This document shows positions 25,232-34,346 of a stretch of DNA of 64,000 nucleotides, piece by piece (position 1 is the stretch's first letter; the number at the start of each line of letters is the position of its first letter). The notes under the pieces are model-generated. The model did not search any database. It was not told where the DNA came from and was given only the letters and a program-made list of their open reading frames with translations. The position numbers were made by a program, and so were the translations under genes. The DNA comes from Curtobacterium sp. Leaf261. GTDB lineage: Bacteria; Actinomycetota; Actinomycetes; Actinomycetales; Microbacteriaceae. Location of the stretch: positions 675,591 through 739,590 of the forward strand of contig NZ_LMMJ01000001.1 in assembly GCF_001422205.1 (NCBI RefSeq). The letters run 5' to 3'.

Positions 25232-26001
25232 CCGACACCGAGTCCCCCAGCACGCAGCGCATCGCGATCGTCACCGGCGGTGCACGCGGCATCGGTGCTG
25301 CCACAGCGAAACGCCTCGCTGCAGACGGGCTCGCGGTCGCCGTGATCGACCTCGTCGAGAGCTCGACGAGCGACACGGTCGAGGCGATCACCTCCGCGGG
25401 CGGCCGCGCGATCGGCGTCGGGGCCGACGTCTCCGTCACCGCCGACGTCCAGGCCGCGGTCGCCCGCATCGCCGACGAGCTCGGCGCACCGACCGTGCTC
25501 GTCAACAACGCCGGGGTGCTCCGCGACAACCTGGTCTTCAAGATGACCGACGACGACTGGGACACCGTCGTGAACGTGCACCTCCGCGGCTCGTTCCTGA
25601 TGAGCCGCGAGGTCCAGAAGCACCAGGTCGAGGCCGGGTGGGGGCGGATCGTGTCGATGTCCTCGACGTCGGCCCTCGGCAACCGCGGCCAGGCGAACTA
25701 CTCCGCGGTGAAGGCCGGGCTGCAGGGGCTCACGAAGACCCTCGCGATCGAACTCGGCCGGTACGGCGTGACGGCCAACGCGATCGCCCCGGGGTTCATC
25801 GCGACGGACATGACCCGGGCCACCGCCGAGCGGATGCAGGTGTCGTTCGAGGACTTCCTCGAGGGCGCGGCGAAGGAGATCCCGGTCGGCCGCGCAGGCC
25901 AGCCGGAGGACATCGCGAACGCCGTGTCGTTCTTCGTCTCCGAGGCGTCGTCGTTCGTCTCCGGACAGGTGCTGTACGTCGCGGGCGGGCCGAAGGCGTG
26001 A
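25228..26001 (+). CDS. FabG-like short-chain dehydrogenase
   Basis: 257 aa classical SDR: TGGARGIGAATAKRL for cofactor binding, NNAG, catalytic Ser in SMSSTSALGN and the YSAVK catalytic pair. Likely oxidises a 3-hydroxyacyl-CoA (or reduces a ketoacyl thioester), fitting its place between an alcohol dehydrogenase and a MaoC hydratase. It overlaps both neighbours by a few bases (ATGA before, TGATG after), so translation is coupled. Confidence 0.92.
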   Translation: MTDTESPSTQRIAIVTGGARGIGAATAKRLAADGLAVAVIDLVESSTSDTVEAITSAGGRAIGVGADVSVTADVQAAVARIADELGAPTVLVNNAGVLRDNLVFKMTDDDWDTVVNVHLRGSFLMSREVQKHQVEAGWGRIVSMSSTSALGNRGQANYSAVKAGLQGLTKTLAIELGRYGVTANAIAPGFIATDMTRATAERMQVSFEDFLEGAAKEIPVGRAGQPEDIANAVSFFVSEASSFVSGQVLYVAGGPKA

Positions 26002-26456
26002 TGCGCTTCAACTCCCCCGCGGCGCTCGTCGACGCCGGCAGCCTCGACCTCGGCGAGTCGTCGTGGCTCGAGGTCACCCAGGACATGGTCGACGGGTTCG
26101 CCGACGCCACGGGCGACCACCAGTGGATCCACGTCGACCCGGTCCGTGCGGTAGACGGACCCTTCGGGGGCACGATCGCGCACGGGTACCTGACACTCGC
26201 GCTCGTCCCGCGGTTCGTCGGCGAGGTCCTGGAGGTCGGACACCTGGCACTCGCGATCAACGCCGGGTCCGACCGCGTCCGGTTCGTGCAGCCGGTCCCG
26301 GTCGGCGTCCGGGTCAGGGCCGGGGTGCGGCTCGTGGCCGCGGAGCCGTCCGGGCCGGGGATCCGCGCCACGGTGCGGGTGACGGTCGAGATCGAGGGCG
26401 AGTCGAAGCCGGCCCTCGTCGCCGACACCCTGACGATCTACGTGTCCGAGGACTGA
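26001..26456 (+). CDS. MaoC-like (R)-specific enoyl-CoA hydratase
   Basis: 151 aa single hot-dog domain. The hydratase-2 motif is clear: DGFADATGDHQWIHVD followed by GGTIAHGYLTLALVP. Catalyses reversible hydration of trans-2-enoyl-CoA. Last gene of the ADH-SDR-MaoC operon. Immediately after its stop lies a decayed piece of a thiolase gene on the other strand. Confidence 0.92.
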   Translation: MRFNSPAALVDAGSLDLGESSWLEVTQDMVDGFADATGDHQWIHVDPVRAVDGPFGGTIAHGYLTLALVPRFVGEVLEVGHLALAINAGSDRVRFVQPVPVGVRVRAGVRLVAAEPSGPGIRATVRVTVEIEGESKPALVADTLTIYVSED

Positions 26457-26457
26457 C

Positions 26458-26570
26458 CCCACCGCCGACGCACATCGTCTCGCGCCCGTAGCGGCCATCG
26501 GTCGAGCGCAGGCCGTTCAGCAGCGTGGCCGCAACCCGGGCCCCGCGCGCAACGGGCTCACCCGGCCGAC
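26458..26570 (-). pseudogene. Remnant of a thiolase gene (C-terminal part)
   Basis: Bases 26467-26531 match 31085-31149, inside the intact thiolase gene, at 61 of 65 positions; weaker similarity continues to about 26570. Translated on the minus strand it reads ATLLNGLRSTDGRYGRETMC, against ATLLNGLRSTGGRYGLETMC in the intact enzyme. The last codons and stop are missing, and the MaoC stop abuts directly. It is in the same orientation as the intact gene, 4,618 bases away. The lipoprotein gene end (26558) overlaps it. Confidence 0.85.
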
Positions 26571-27103
26571 GCACCCGATGTCGGGATCGTCGGGGTGTCG
26601 TGTTCGAGGTCGAAGGCGTAACAGGCGCTGACGACACCGGTGATCACGATGCCGTCGGCGGTGTTGAAGTCCGCGAACCGGCTGTCGGGTCCGAGCCCCA
26701 CCACCCTCGTCGAGTCGCGGATCTCCGCGTCGTATCCGCGTGCGTGGAACAGGGCCAGGACGGTGCTCGCGACCTCCTGTCCGTCCGCCACAGCGGTACC
26801 GCGAGCGGTCCGTGCGATCTGGATGCCCGCCTCACCACGACTCGTGGTGCAGGTCATGAACCGATCCAGCGACGGTTCCTCCCAAGCTCCTGGAACCGCT
26901 CGTGTGATCGCTTCGATGAGGTCCAGCGATTCAGCGTTCGCGGACTCGACGGTGACCGCGGGCGGGTTCGTCATGGCACTCCTCGTGTGTTGTGGTTTCC
27001 CGGATGAGCGTGCTCCAGAACAGCCGGTGCACGCACCCAGCAGCACTGCTGCGATGACGACCACCACTGTCGTGCGGATGGTCTTCGAAACCTCACCCGT
27101 CAT
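26558..27103 (-). CDS. Small lipoprotein, unrecognised
   Basis: 181 aa. Residues 1-28 are a lipoprotein signal: basic start, hydrophobic TTVVVVIAAVLLGAC, lipobox LGAC with Cys25. The mature part (about 155 aa) has no family I know; it contains an ITRAVPGAWEEPSLDRFMTC segment and two further Cys that could form a disulphide. Its start overlaps the end of the DUF1023 gene by 11 bases, so they are co-expressed. As the lipid-anchored partner of a possible secreted hydrolase it could be an immunity or accessory protein, which is inference. GC content here is below that of flanking genes (hand counts of 60-65% on single lines). Confidence 0.72.
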   Translation of the reverse strand: MTGEVSKTIRTTVVVVIAAVLLGACTGCSGARSSGKPQHTRSAMTNPPAVTVESANAESLDLIEAITRAVPGAWEEPSLDRFMTCTTSRGEAGIQIARTARGTAVADGQEVASTVLALFHARGYDAEIRDSTRVVGLGPDSRFADFNTADGIVITGVVSACYAFDLEHDTPTIPTSGASAG

Positions 27104-28877
27104 AGTTGCTCCGCGTCACGTGGTTTCCCTGTCCGACCGTGATCTTCGCGACACTGTCGAGCGAGTGGCTGCCGGGCGACAGGTATCCGTCGCCGTCACT
27201 CACCCAGTGTCCGTCGGACAGGAGCACCCCCGGATTCGAGTCGTGCGTGTGGCTGCCCAGCAGCAAGCCGTCCGGGCCGACGTCGAAGAGCTTCGTCCCG
27301 AACGCGGCGGTCGGCTTGGTCCGATGCTGGGACGGCCCGCGCCCCAGGTCGGCCCACCGATCACCCCGAGCCTCCGCCGAGTACATCTCGCCCGCCGGGA
27401 CCTGGAGGTCGCTGCGTCGCTCGACCGCCAGACCCGCTGACGCGAGGGTGACGAATCGATCGGCGCGCGTCTGCTCGAGCGCGACGGACGAGACCGTCGT
27501 CCCGTAGGAATGGCCGACCACGTTGATCGTCGGATCGCCGTGGCGTGTCGCCCGGACTCCGTTCAACTCTCCGGCGAGGTAGGTTCCGCCCACTTTCGCC
27601 TGACGCACCGAGGGCTCCGTGAGCAGCGACGGGGCGTCGTACCCGATCCACGCCACGACCGCGTGCGTCGATCCCGGGTCGTACGTCATCTGGGTCCTGC
27701 GAAGCCGATCGGCCGAGTCCACCCACTGCGGGACAGCGTCCTCGCCGGCCGTCCAGGTCAGCATGCCCGGCACCAGGTAGGTGACATCGTCTGCGATGTC
27801 GAGGTCGCCGATGGTCAGTGCCGCCCTTGGCACGCCTCGCGGGTCGAGCGTCGTGATCTGCAGCGGAGTTCCCGTCGCGTCAGCGAGTGCCATCTGCTGA
27901 CGGATCTTCGCGATGGTCCTGTCCAGGGCGGTGTTCCGCCCGGACGATCGATACGCGCGGACAGCGGTCCGGTTCGCGAGGTCCCGCGCCGAGAAGAACA
28001 CACCCTGGAGGTTCCCGATCAGCACCGGCAGCGCCGTTGCCAGTGCCTGCTGCACTGCCGACAGCGTGTGCGGATCGTTCCCCAGACCCCGCCACCACGC
28101 GTCCACGGCCGTCGGATCGGGCGGCTGGTCGATGAACGCCTCGTACGCCGTCGCGTGCCGCTTCCGCCACCGTTCCAGCTCCGGGACGGTCATCACGCCG
28201 AGCCGCTCGAGCAGTTCCAGCTGACGATCGGTGATCCGCTTGTCGAACGCGGCAGCCGCACCGACGAAGTCGAATCCGTACCGGGTCTCGGGGACCGAGT
28301 GCTGACCGACGAACAGTCCGTCGTCCGTGTCGGTGTTGCGGAGGCGCCGGAGCGCGTCCGCGCAGTCGGCCTGGGCGGCGGTCCAGTCCCGCCGGAGTCG
28401 CTGGACGCGATCCTCGAGCTCGGCGTTCGCGTCGACGAGGTCCCCGATGCCACGCCAAGTCAGGGGTTCATCACCGACATCGAGGTCGTCGTTCCGCCGC
28501 CCCACCACCGCGGCAGCGTGCGCCCTGAACGCCGCGATGTCCTCCTCGAGCCGCCGCTGACGAGATCGGAGCGTCGTGACGGCGGCACAGAAGTCGTGAA
28601 GCGCCGCACTCGCACCGCCGGTGTCGGTGCTCAGGTCCACCCCAGCCGCGGCCGACGGGGCCATCGCGCCGTACAGACGCTCGACCGCACCGGGCACGGC
28701 CAGTCCGGATGGGAGCGCTCCCGTCCATCGGAACGAGATCTCGACAGCTGCGCGGCCGATCTCCCCACCCGCACTCCGCAGCACGCCCGACGCCGATTCG
28801 AGCGTTGCGACGTCGATCGCGATCCTCGGGAGATCGGACACGTCGACCATCCCGGCGATGGCGACGGCCGTCGTCAT
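27093..28877 (-). CDS. DUF1023-type alpha/beta hydrolase with WXG/LXG-like N-terminal helical region
   Basis: 594 aa. Residues 1-240 are helical and rich in Ala, Arg and Glu (LHDFCAAVTTLRSRQRRLEE, then VDANAELEDRVQRLRRDWTA), like the N-terminal region of type VII-linked proteins. Residues about 330-540 are an alpha/beta hydrolase of the DUF1023 group with nucleophile elbow VVGHSYGTTVSSVAL and a likely acid/His pair further on (DGLLLGSHTHDSN). Such enzymes are probably lipases or esterases. No signal peptide. Overlaps the WXG-like gene before it (ATGA) and the lipoprotein gene after it. Confidence 0.85.
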   Translation of the reverse strand: MTTAVAIAGMVDVSDLPRIAIDVATLESASGVLRSAGGEIGRAAVEISFRWTGALPSGLAVPGAVERLYGAMAPSAAAGVDLSTDTGGASAALHDFCAAVTTLRSRQRRLEEDIAAFRAHAAAVVGRRNDDLDVGDEPLTWRGIGDLVDANAELEDRVQRLRRDWTAAQADCADALRRLRNTDTDDGLFVGQHSVPETRYGFDFVGAAAAFDKRITDRQLELLERLGVMTVPELERWRKRHATAYEAFIDQPPDPTAVDAWWRGLGNDPHTLSAVQQALATALPVLIGNLQGVFFSARDLANRTAVRAYRSSGRNTALDRTIAKIRQQMALADATGTPLQITTLDPRGVPRAALTIGDLDIADDVTYLVPGMLTWTAGEDAVPQWVDSADRLRRTQMTYDPGSTHAVVAWIGYDAPSLLTEPSVRQAKVGGTYLAGELNGVRATRHGDPTINVVGHSYGTTVSSVALEQTRADRFVTLASAGLAVERRSDLQVPAGEMYSAEARGDRWADLGRGPSQHRTKPTAAFGTKLFDVGPDGLLLGSHTHDSNPGVLLSDGHWVSDGDGYLSPGSHSLDSVAKITVGQGNHVTRSNYDG

Positions 28878-29215
28878 CGTGCGGCTCCGACGAGGTCAGC
28901 CACCGTCGGATGCGCCGCCGCTCGGAGGGCGTTCGCTGCCATCTCGTCATCGCCGAGCACGATCGCCGCGACGACATCACCGGTCGCCCCGAGCACAGCA
29001 CCGATGTGCGCCTCGATACGCCCTGCCGCCGCATCATGCCGCCGGGCAAACAGCGACATCGCCGTCCGGACGTCCTCCGACGCGGCGACGGCGTCCACGG
29101 CATCCCGCAACCCGTCACCGAGCTGACGCCCCGCTCCGGCGATCTGCTCGGCCGCGCTTGCTTCCTGCACAACCACGTCACGAACCCCCGCAACGTCAAC
29201 GCTCCACGTCGTCAT
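28874..29215 (-). CDS. Small WXG100-like / DUF6507-like protein
   Basis: 113 aa, almost entirely helical, starting MTTWSVDVAGVRDVVVQEAS. It resembles small actinobacterial proteins found ahead of type VII-linked hydrolases, which pair with the helical N-terminus of their neighbour. ATG 29215 has GAGGAG 12 bases upstream. Translationally coupled to the DUF1023 gene by a 4-base overlap. No ESX secretion machinery lies in the window, so the export route is unproven. Confidence 0.72.
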   Translation of the reverse strand: MTTWSVDVAGVRDVVVQEASAAEQIAGAGRQLGDGLRDAVDAVAASEDVRTAMSLFARRHDAAAGRIEAHIGAVLGATGDVVAAIVLGDDEMAANALRAAAHPTVADLVGAAR

Positions 29216-29349
29216 CGATCCCCCGCTCCTCGGTCGGGATTGACGATAGCCACTCTGTGTTTCAGTGGCAAATACGTCGTGTTTCACATGCACAGAGCGT
29301 CGCTCAGTGCCCGCGTTGCTCCGTGTGGCCGGTCGGCGTGCGCAGCGAA

Positions 29350-29409
29350 ACACCGCTCTCCCAGCACAACACCGCGCTCGATGGCGGTGTCCCAGCAGGA
29401 GAGCGGTGT
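29350..29409. repeat. Nested hairpin upstream of the membrane protein gene
   Basis: Outer arms ACACCGCTCTCC (29350-29361) and GGAGAGCGGTGT (29398-29409), inner arms ACACCGC (29369-29375) and GCGGTGT (29384-29390). The inner hairpin is very similar to one after the same gene (30188-30210). Lies between divergent genes, so not a terminator. Confidence 0.65.
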
Positions 29410-29429
29410 CCCGCGGTGGTGGACGGACG

Positions 29430-29435
29430 TACGCT
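29430..29435 (+). promoter_or_regulatory. -10 box (TACGCT) of the membrane protein gene
   Basis: TACGCT ends six bases before ATG 29442; the transcript is probably leaderless. Confidence 0.5.
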
Positions 29436-29441
29436 GACGCC

Positions 29442-30056
29442 ATGGAGTCCGATGCCCGCGAGGACTGGGGTGCTGCCGACGAACGGGTGCAGCAGGTGAT
29501 CGAGGGCCGCTACCCCGTCGTCGGGATGTCGAGCCAGGCACTGTCGACGGTGATGGCCGGCGTGTTCGCGGCCATCACCGTCGTCACCGCCGGCGGATCG
29601 ATCGTCGACCCGAGCAACGCGGTCGTCTCCCTCCCACTCGCGGTCATCAAGCTCGCGCTGGCCCTCGTCGGTGTCGCGCTCGCCGTCGTCGGGTGGCAGC
29701 TCGCGAGACGGCGGAACGAACTCGCCCCGGCGGGGAGCGGGTACTCGCCGGTCCGGACGCTGACGTCGTCACAGCGCCGCGTGGTCCGGCGTCAGACCCG
29801 GGGACGAGACACCCTGACCGCCGAGGCTGCCCCGATCGTGGCAGCACTGCTCCGAGAGCGGCTCGCCCCAGCTCGAACGGTCCTGATGACCGTCGCCGGG
29901 TTGGAGCTGACCCTCCTCGGCAACGCGCTCCCGACCGTCTGGCTCTCGATCCTCACGGCGATAGTCATCGTGTCCATCGGTGCAGCCGTGGTGGTCTCGC
30001 ACCGGATCGACACCCGCCGACTCGCCGCGGTGGAGCGCGCGTTCCCGTCCGTCTGA
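29442..30056 (+). CDS. Four-helix membrane protein, unrecognised
   Basis: 204 aa. Four hydrophobic helices are visible: near residues 28-48 (STVMAGVFAAITVV), 62-84 (LPLAVIKLALALVGVALAVV), 147-165 (VLMTVAGLELTLLGNAL) and 168-188 (LSILTAIVIVSIGAAVVV). A hydrophilic Arg-rich loop lies between the second and third. I do not recognise the family. It is alone on its strand between the WXG-like cassette and the methyltransferase, and similar hairpins flank it on both sides. Confidence 0.72.
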   Translation: MESDAREDWGAADERVQQVIEGRYPVVGMSSQALSTVMAGVFAAITVVTAGGSIVDPSNAVVSLPLAVIKLALALVGVALAVVGWQLARRRNELAPAGSGYSPVRTLTSSQRRVVRRQTRGRDTLTAEAAPIVAALLRERLAPARTVLMTVAGLELTLLGNALPTVWLSILTAIVIVSIGAAVVVSHRIDTRRLAAVERAFPSV

Positions 30057-30183
30057 CCCACGGCGACAACGGTCACCGCGACGCCGGACGCGGTGACCGC
30101 GACGGTGACGACCGTGACGGAGTGGAGCCGCGCCTCCCGTCCGGATCGCGAGCGGCCTCGCCGCGGGAACACCGTCCACCGAA

Positions 30184-30213
30184 CACGACACCGCACTCAA
30201 CCGCGGTGTCGTG
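30184..30213. terminator. Hairpin between convergent genes
   Basis: CACGACACCGC (30184-30194) pairs exactly with GCGGTGTCGTG (30203-30213), loop of eight. It lies between genes ending at 30056 and 30229. A GGACGGGAGG half element is at 30126-30142. Confidence 0.65.
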
Positions 30214-30228
30214 GCGGGAGCGCGGCGT

Positions 30229-30873
30229 TCAGCAGGCCGGCTCCGCGACCCGGGCGAGGACGAAGCCCTGCGGGTCGCGCTCGTGCGCCGCGGCCGGCGG
30301 CCGCACCCCGCTGTCGACCACCGTGAAGCCGGACGCGACGAGCGCGTCGGTGACCTCCGTGACGGACTGGAGGCGCGCCTCCAGTCCGAATCCCTGTCTC
30401 GCCGCCCAGGCGAGCGGGCGCGTCCCCGCTCCCTCCTGGAACGCGAGGAGCACGTGTCCAGCAGGGGCGAGGACCCGGCGCCACTCGGCGAACACGCGCG
30501 GCAGCGCCTCCGGCGGCGTGTGGATGACGGAGTACCAGGCCAGGACACCACCGACGGAGCCGTCCGCCCAGGGCTGAGCGTCGAGCGGGGCGACCTCGAA
30601 GCGGACCCCGGGGTGTGCGGCCTTCGCGATCGCGATCATCGCCGGCGACAGGTCGGACCCGACGACGTCGACCCCGCGTGCGGAGAGAACGGGTGTCATC
30701 CGGCCGTGGCCGCACCCGACGTCGGCGACGACCGACACCGGGCTTCGTGCGACGACGTCTGCGAACGCCGAGATCCACGTCTGGTCGCTCGTCGTCTCCG
30801 CGCGGAGATCGGGCAGCGCGGCGGCGTAGGCAGCAGCTCCGGCGTCGTACGCAGCGCGGAGGAGGTCGTCCAT
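30229..30873 (-). CDS. Class I SAM-dependent methyltransferase
   Basis: 214 aa, UbiE/Methyltransf_11 type: SAM motif VVADVGCGHGRMTPVL, then DVVGSDLSPAMIAIA, VRFEVAPLDAQPWADGS and LAPAGHVLLAF. The acceptor is unknown. Residues around 162-170 (GLEARLQS) are encoded by a 26-base perfect palindrome of the GGACTGGAGG family, so the repeat is part of the working reading frame. TACCGT lies six bases before ATG 30873. Confidence 0.88.
   Translation of the reverse strand: MDDLLRAAYDAGAAAYAAALPDLRAETTSDQTWISAFADVVARSPVSVVADVGCGHGRMTPVLSARGVDVVGSDLSPAMIAIAKAAHPGVRFEVAPLDAQPWADGSVGGVLAWYSVIHTPPEALPRVFAEWRRVLAPAGHVLLAFQEGAGTRPLAWAARQGFGLEARLQSVTEVTDALVASGFTVVDSGVRPPAAAHERDPQGFVLARVAEPAC
30363..30388. repeat. 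26-base perfect palindrome inside the methyltransferase gene
   Basis: CGGACTGGAGGCG and CGCCTCCAGTCCG are joined without a loop. It keeps the reading frame open in the gene on the minus strand. Confidence 0.85.
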
Positions 30874-30957
30874 GCGTCGACGGTACCGCCTGGCTCGAGA
30901 AGTCCTCGGGCGACGACGGCGGCTCCCGATCTCGCGGCCGTCGCGGACGCCACTGTC

Positions 30958-31030
30958 CGCAAGACACGAAGTCGGCGGCACCGCGCAGAGACATACCTCT
31001 GCGCGACGCCGCCAACGTGGTGTTTTGCGG
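30958..31030 (-). terminator. Long imperfect hairpin after the thiolase gene
   Basis: CCGCAAGACAC (30958-30968) pairs with GTGTTTTGCGG (31020-31030) and, inside, GCGCAGAG pairs with CTCTGCGC around ACATAC, with internal loops between. It follows the thiolase stop (31043) on the minus strand and precedes the methyltransferase, so it probably ends the acyl-CoA operon transcript. Confidence 0.65.
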
Positions 31031-31042
31031 ATGGGGGGCCGG

Positions 31043-32274
<1,232 letters not shown>

Positions 32275-32275
<1 letters not shown>

Positions 32276-33513
32276 CAGACGAACGCCGCGATCCCGGTCA
32301 CGGCGCGACCGACGATGAGCGTGTTCATCTCGCGGGTCCCCTCGTACGAGTAGATCGCCTCGGCGTCGGCGAAGAACCGCGCGACGCCCTTCTCGAGCAC
32401 GATGCCGTTGCCGCCGAGCACCTCGCGGCACCAGGCCACGGTCTCGCGCATCTTCGACGTCGCGAAGGCCTTCGCCATCGCGGAGTGCTCGTCGCGCTGG
32501 ACGCCCTCGTCCTGCATCCGGGACGCCTGCAGGCAGAGCCCGATCGACGCGGTGATGTTCGAGAGCGACTTGACGAGCAGGTCCTGCACCAGCTGGTGCG
32601 ACGCGATGGGCTTGCCGAACTGCTCGCGTTCCTTCGTGTAGCGGAGGGCAGCCTCGTACGCACCGACGGCGATCCCGACGGCCTGCCACGCGACCTCGCA
32701 GCGGGTCAGACGGAGCACGGTCGCGGTGTCGCGGAACGAGTTCGCGTTCTGCAGCCGGCGGCTCTCCGGCACAACGACGCCGGACATCACGATGTCGGCG
32801 TTCTGCACCATCCGCAGGGCGATCTTGTCCTCGATCTTCGTCGCGGTGAACCCGGGGGTGTCCGTGGTCACGAGGAAGCCCTTGACCTGCCCGTCCGCGG
32901 TGTCCTTCGCCCAGATGACGACGACGTCCGCGAAGGTCGCGTTCCCGATCCAGCGCTTCTCGCCGTCGAGGATCCAGTTGTCCCCGTCCCGCCGCGCGGT
33001 GGTCCGGAGACCGCGGGCGGAGTCAGAACCGGAGAGGGGCTCGGTGAGCCCGAACGCGCCGAGCACCTCTCCGGTGGCCATGCGCGGCAGCCACTCCTGC
33101 CGCTGTTCCTCGGAGCCGCCGACGGCGATCGAGTTCATCGCGAGTCCGGACTGCACGCCGACGAACGTCGCGACGCTCGCGTCGACGCGGGCCGTCTCGA
33201 GGGCGGCCCAACCGCGGAAGACGGCGGTGTTCTCGAACTGCCGGACGCTCGGGATCGCAGAGCCGAACGACCCGGTCTCGGCGAGGGGCTTGATGAGGTG
33301 CATCGGGAACTCGGCCTTCGCCCAGTACTCGTTCGCGATCGGCGCGACCTGCTCGTCGAGGAACGCACGGAGCCGCAGCGCATGCGCGCGCTCGTCGTCG
33401 GTGAGCACGTCCATGTACCGGTAGAAGTCGGCCTCGAGGTAGTCCGAGGCGGGTGCGACCGGAGTCGCGGGGGCCGGGATCGCAGTGGCCGGAGCCGTGG
33501 TCGTCGTTGACAT
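32275..33513 (-). CDS. Acyl-CoA dehydrogenase, glutaryl-CoA dehydrogenase-like
   Basis: 412 aa. FAD/acyl-CoA signature GAFGLTEPLSGSDSA, then GEKRWIGNATFADVVVIWAK and KIEDKIALRMVQNADIVMSG. The catalytic Glu is in YSYEGTREMN (about residue 389), a placement shared with glutaryl-CoA dehydrogenases and short-chain acyl-CoA oxidases rather than ordinary fatty-acyl dehydrogenases. The acid oxidised is unknown. An Ala/Pro/Thr-rich N-terminus of 25 residues precedes the domain. GGAGG lies just before ATG 33513. Divergent from the TetR gene; operon with thiolase. Confidence 0.92.
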
Positions 33514-33539
33514 GCCTCCACTGTGCATCGTTCTGGAGA

Positions 33540-33551
33540 ATGTTGCAACAT
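33540..33551. promoter_or_regulatory. ATGTTGCAACAT palindrome, probable TetR operator
   Basis: A perfect 12-base palindrome in the 57-base gap between the divergent acyl-CoA dehydrogenase (start 33513) and TetR (start 33571) genes, seven bases upstream of the TetR -10 box. Placement suits control of both directions. Confidence 0.55.
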
Positions 33552-33557
33552 CGGGGT

Positions 33558-33563
33558 TAGGAT
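33558..33563 (+). promoter_or_regulatory. -10 box (TAGGAT) of the TetR gene
   Basis: TAGGAT ends seven bases before ATG 33571, which favours that start over ATG 33562 and suggests a leaderless mRNA. Confidence 0.5.
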
Positions 33564-33570
33564 GCTCAGC

Positions 33571-34302
33571 ATGGTCACGACATCGAGGTCGGGGACGGCG
33601 GTCGCCGTCGACGACGACACCGCTGCCGTCGGCGCGGTGGACGACGCCGGGCGGATGGTCGGCGACCGCGGGACGGCGCTCGTCCCGAGCGTGCTCTCCG
33701 ACAGACTGGAGGCCCATCCCGACGCCCTGCGCGCGTTCCGTTCCGCACGCCACCGGTTCATCGACGGGGACAGGATCGACATGAGCCGGCTCGCCACCGA
33801 GCTCGGCGTGGACCGGACGAGCCTCTTCCGCTGGGTCGGGAACCGCGACCAGCTCCTCTCCGAGGTCCTCTGGTCGCTCGCCGTCCCGACGCTCGACGGC
33901 GCGGATCGGGCTGTCGATGCCCTGGGACCGGCCCGGATCATCGGGGTCCTGTCGCACTTCGTCGCCGACCTCATCGACGCGTCCTACTTCCGGGTGTTCC
34001 TCATGCGGGAGCCGTCGCGGGCACTCCGACTCCTCACCACGACCGACAGTGACGTCCAGCGTCGGTTCATCGCCGTCGTCACCGCACTCATCGACGACGA
34101 GGTCGTCGCCGGACGTTTCGACCCGGCACCCCTGTCGACCCACGAGCTCGCATCGCTGCTCGTGCGGATCTCCGAGTCCTTCACCTACGCCGACCTGATC
34201 AGCGGTGAGCCGCCGAGCGCGGATCGCGCCCGGGCCGCATTCGAGTACATCCTCCGACCGACCACGACGTCGACCACGACCACGACGACCACGGCCGCCT
34301 GA
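33571..34302 (+). CDS. TetR-family regulator, QsdR-like
   Basis: 243 aa. After about 35 acidic residues the DNA-binding domain reads FRSARHRFIDGDRIDMSRLA, TELGVDRTSLFRWVGNRDQL, which is the QsdR-type TetR pattern; the ligand domain follows (ARIIGVLSHFVADLIDASYF). The C-terminus is a run of Thr. It is divergent from the acyl-CoA dehydrogenase/thiolase operon and followed on its own strand by thioesterase and CoA ligase genes, so an acyl-CoA ligand is likely but inferred. Confidence 0.88.
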   Translation: MVTTSRSGTAVAVDDDTAAVGAVDDAGRMVGDRGTALVPSVLSDRLEAHPDALRAFRSARHRFIDGDRIDMSRLATELGVDRTSLFRWVGNRDQLLSEVLWSLAVPTLDGADRAVDALGPARIIGVLSHFVADLIDASYFRVFLMREPSRALRLLTTTDSDVQRRFIAVVTALIDDEVVAGRFDPAPLSTHELASLLVRISESFTYADLISGEPPSADRARAAFEYILRPTTTSTTTTTTTAA

Positions 34303-34346
34303 CCAGGCCCGTTCACCGACCAAGAACCACCGACCAGGAAGCACGG

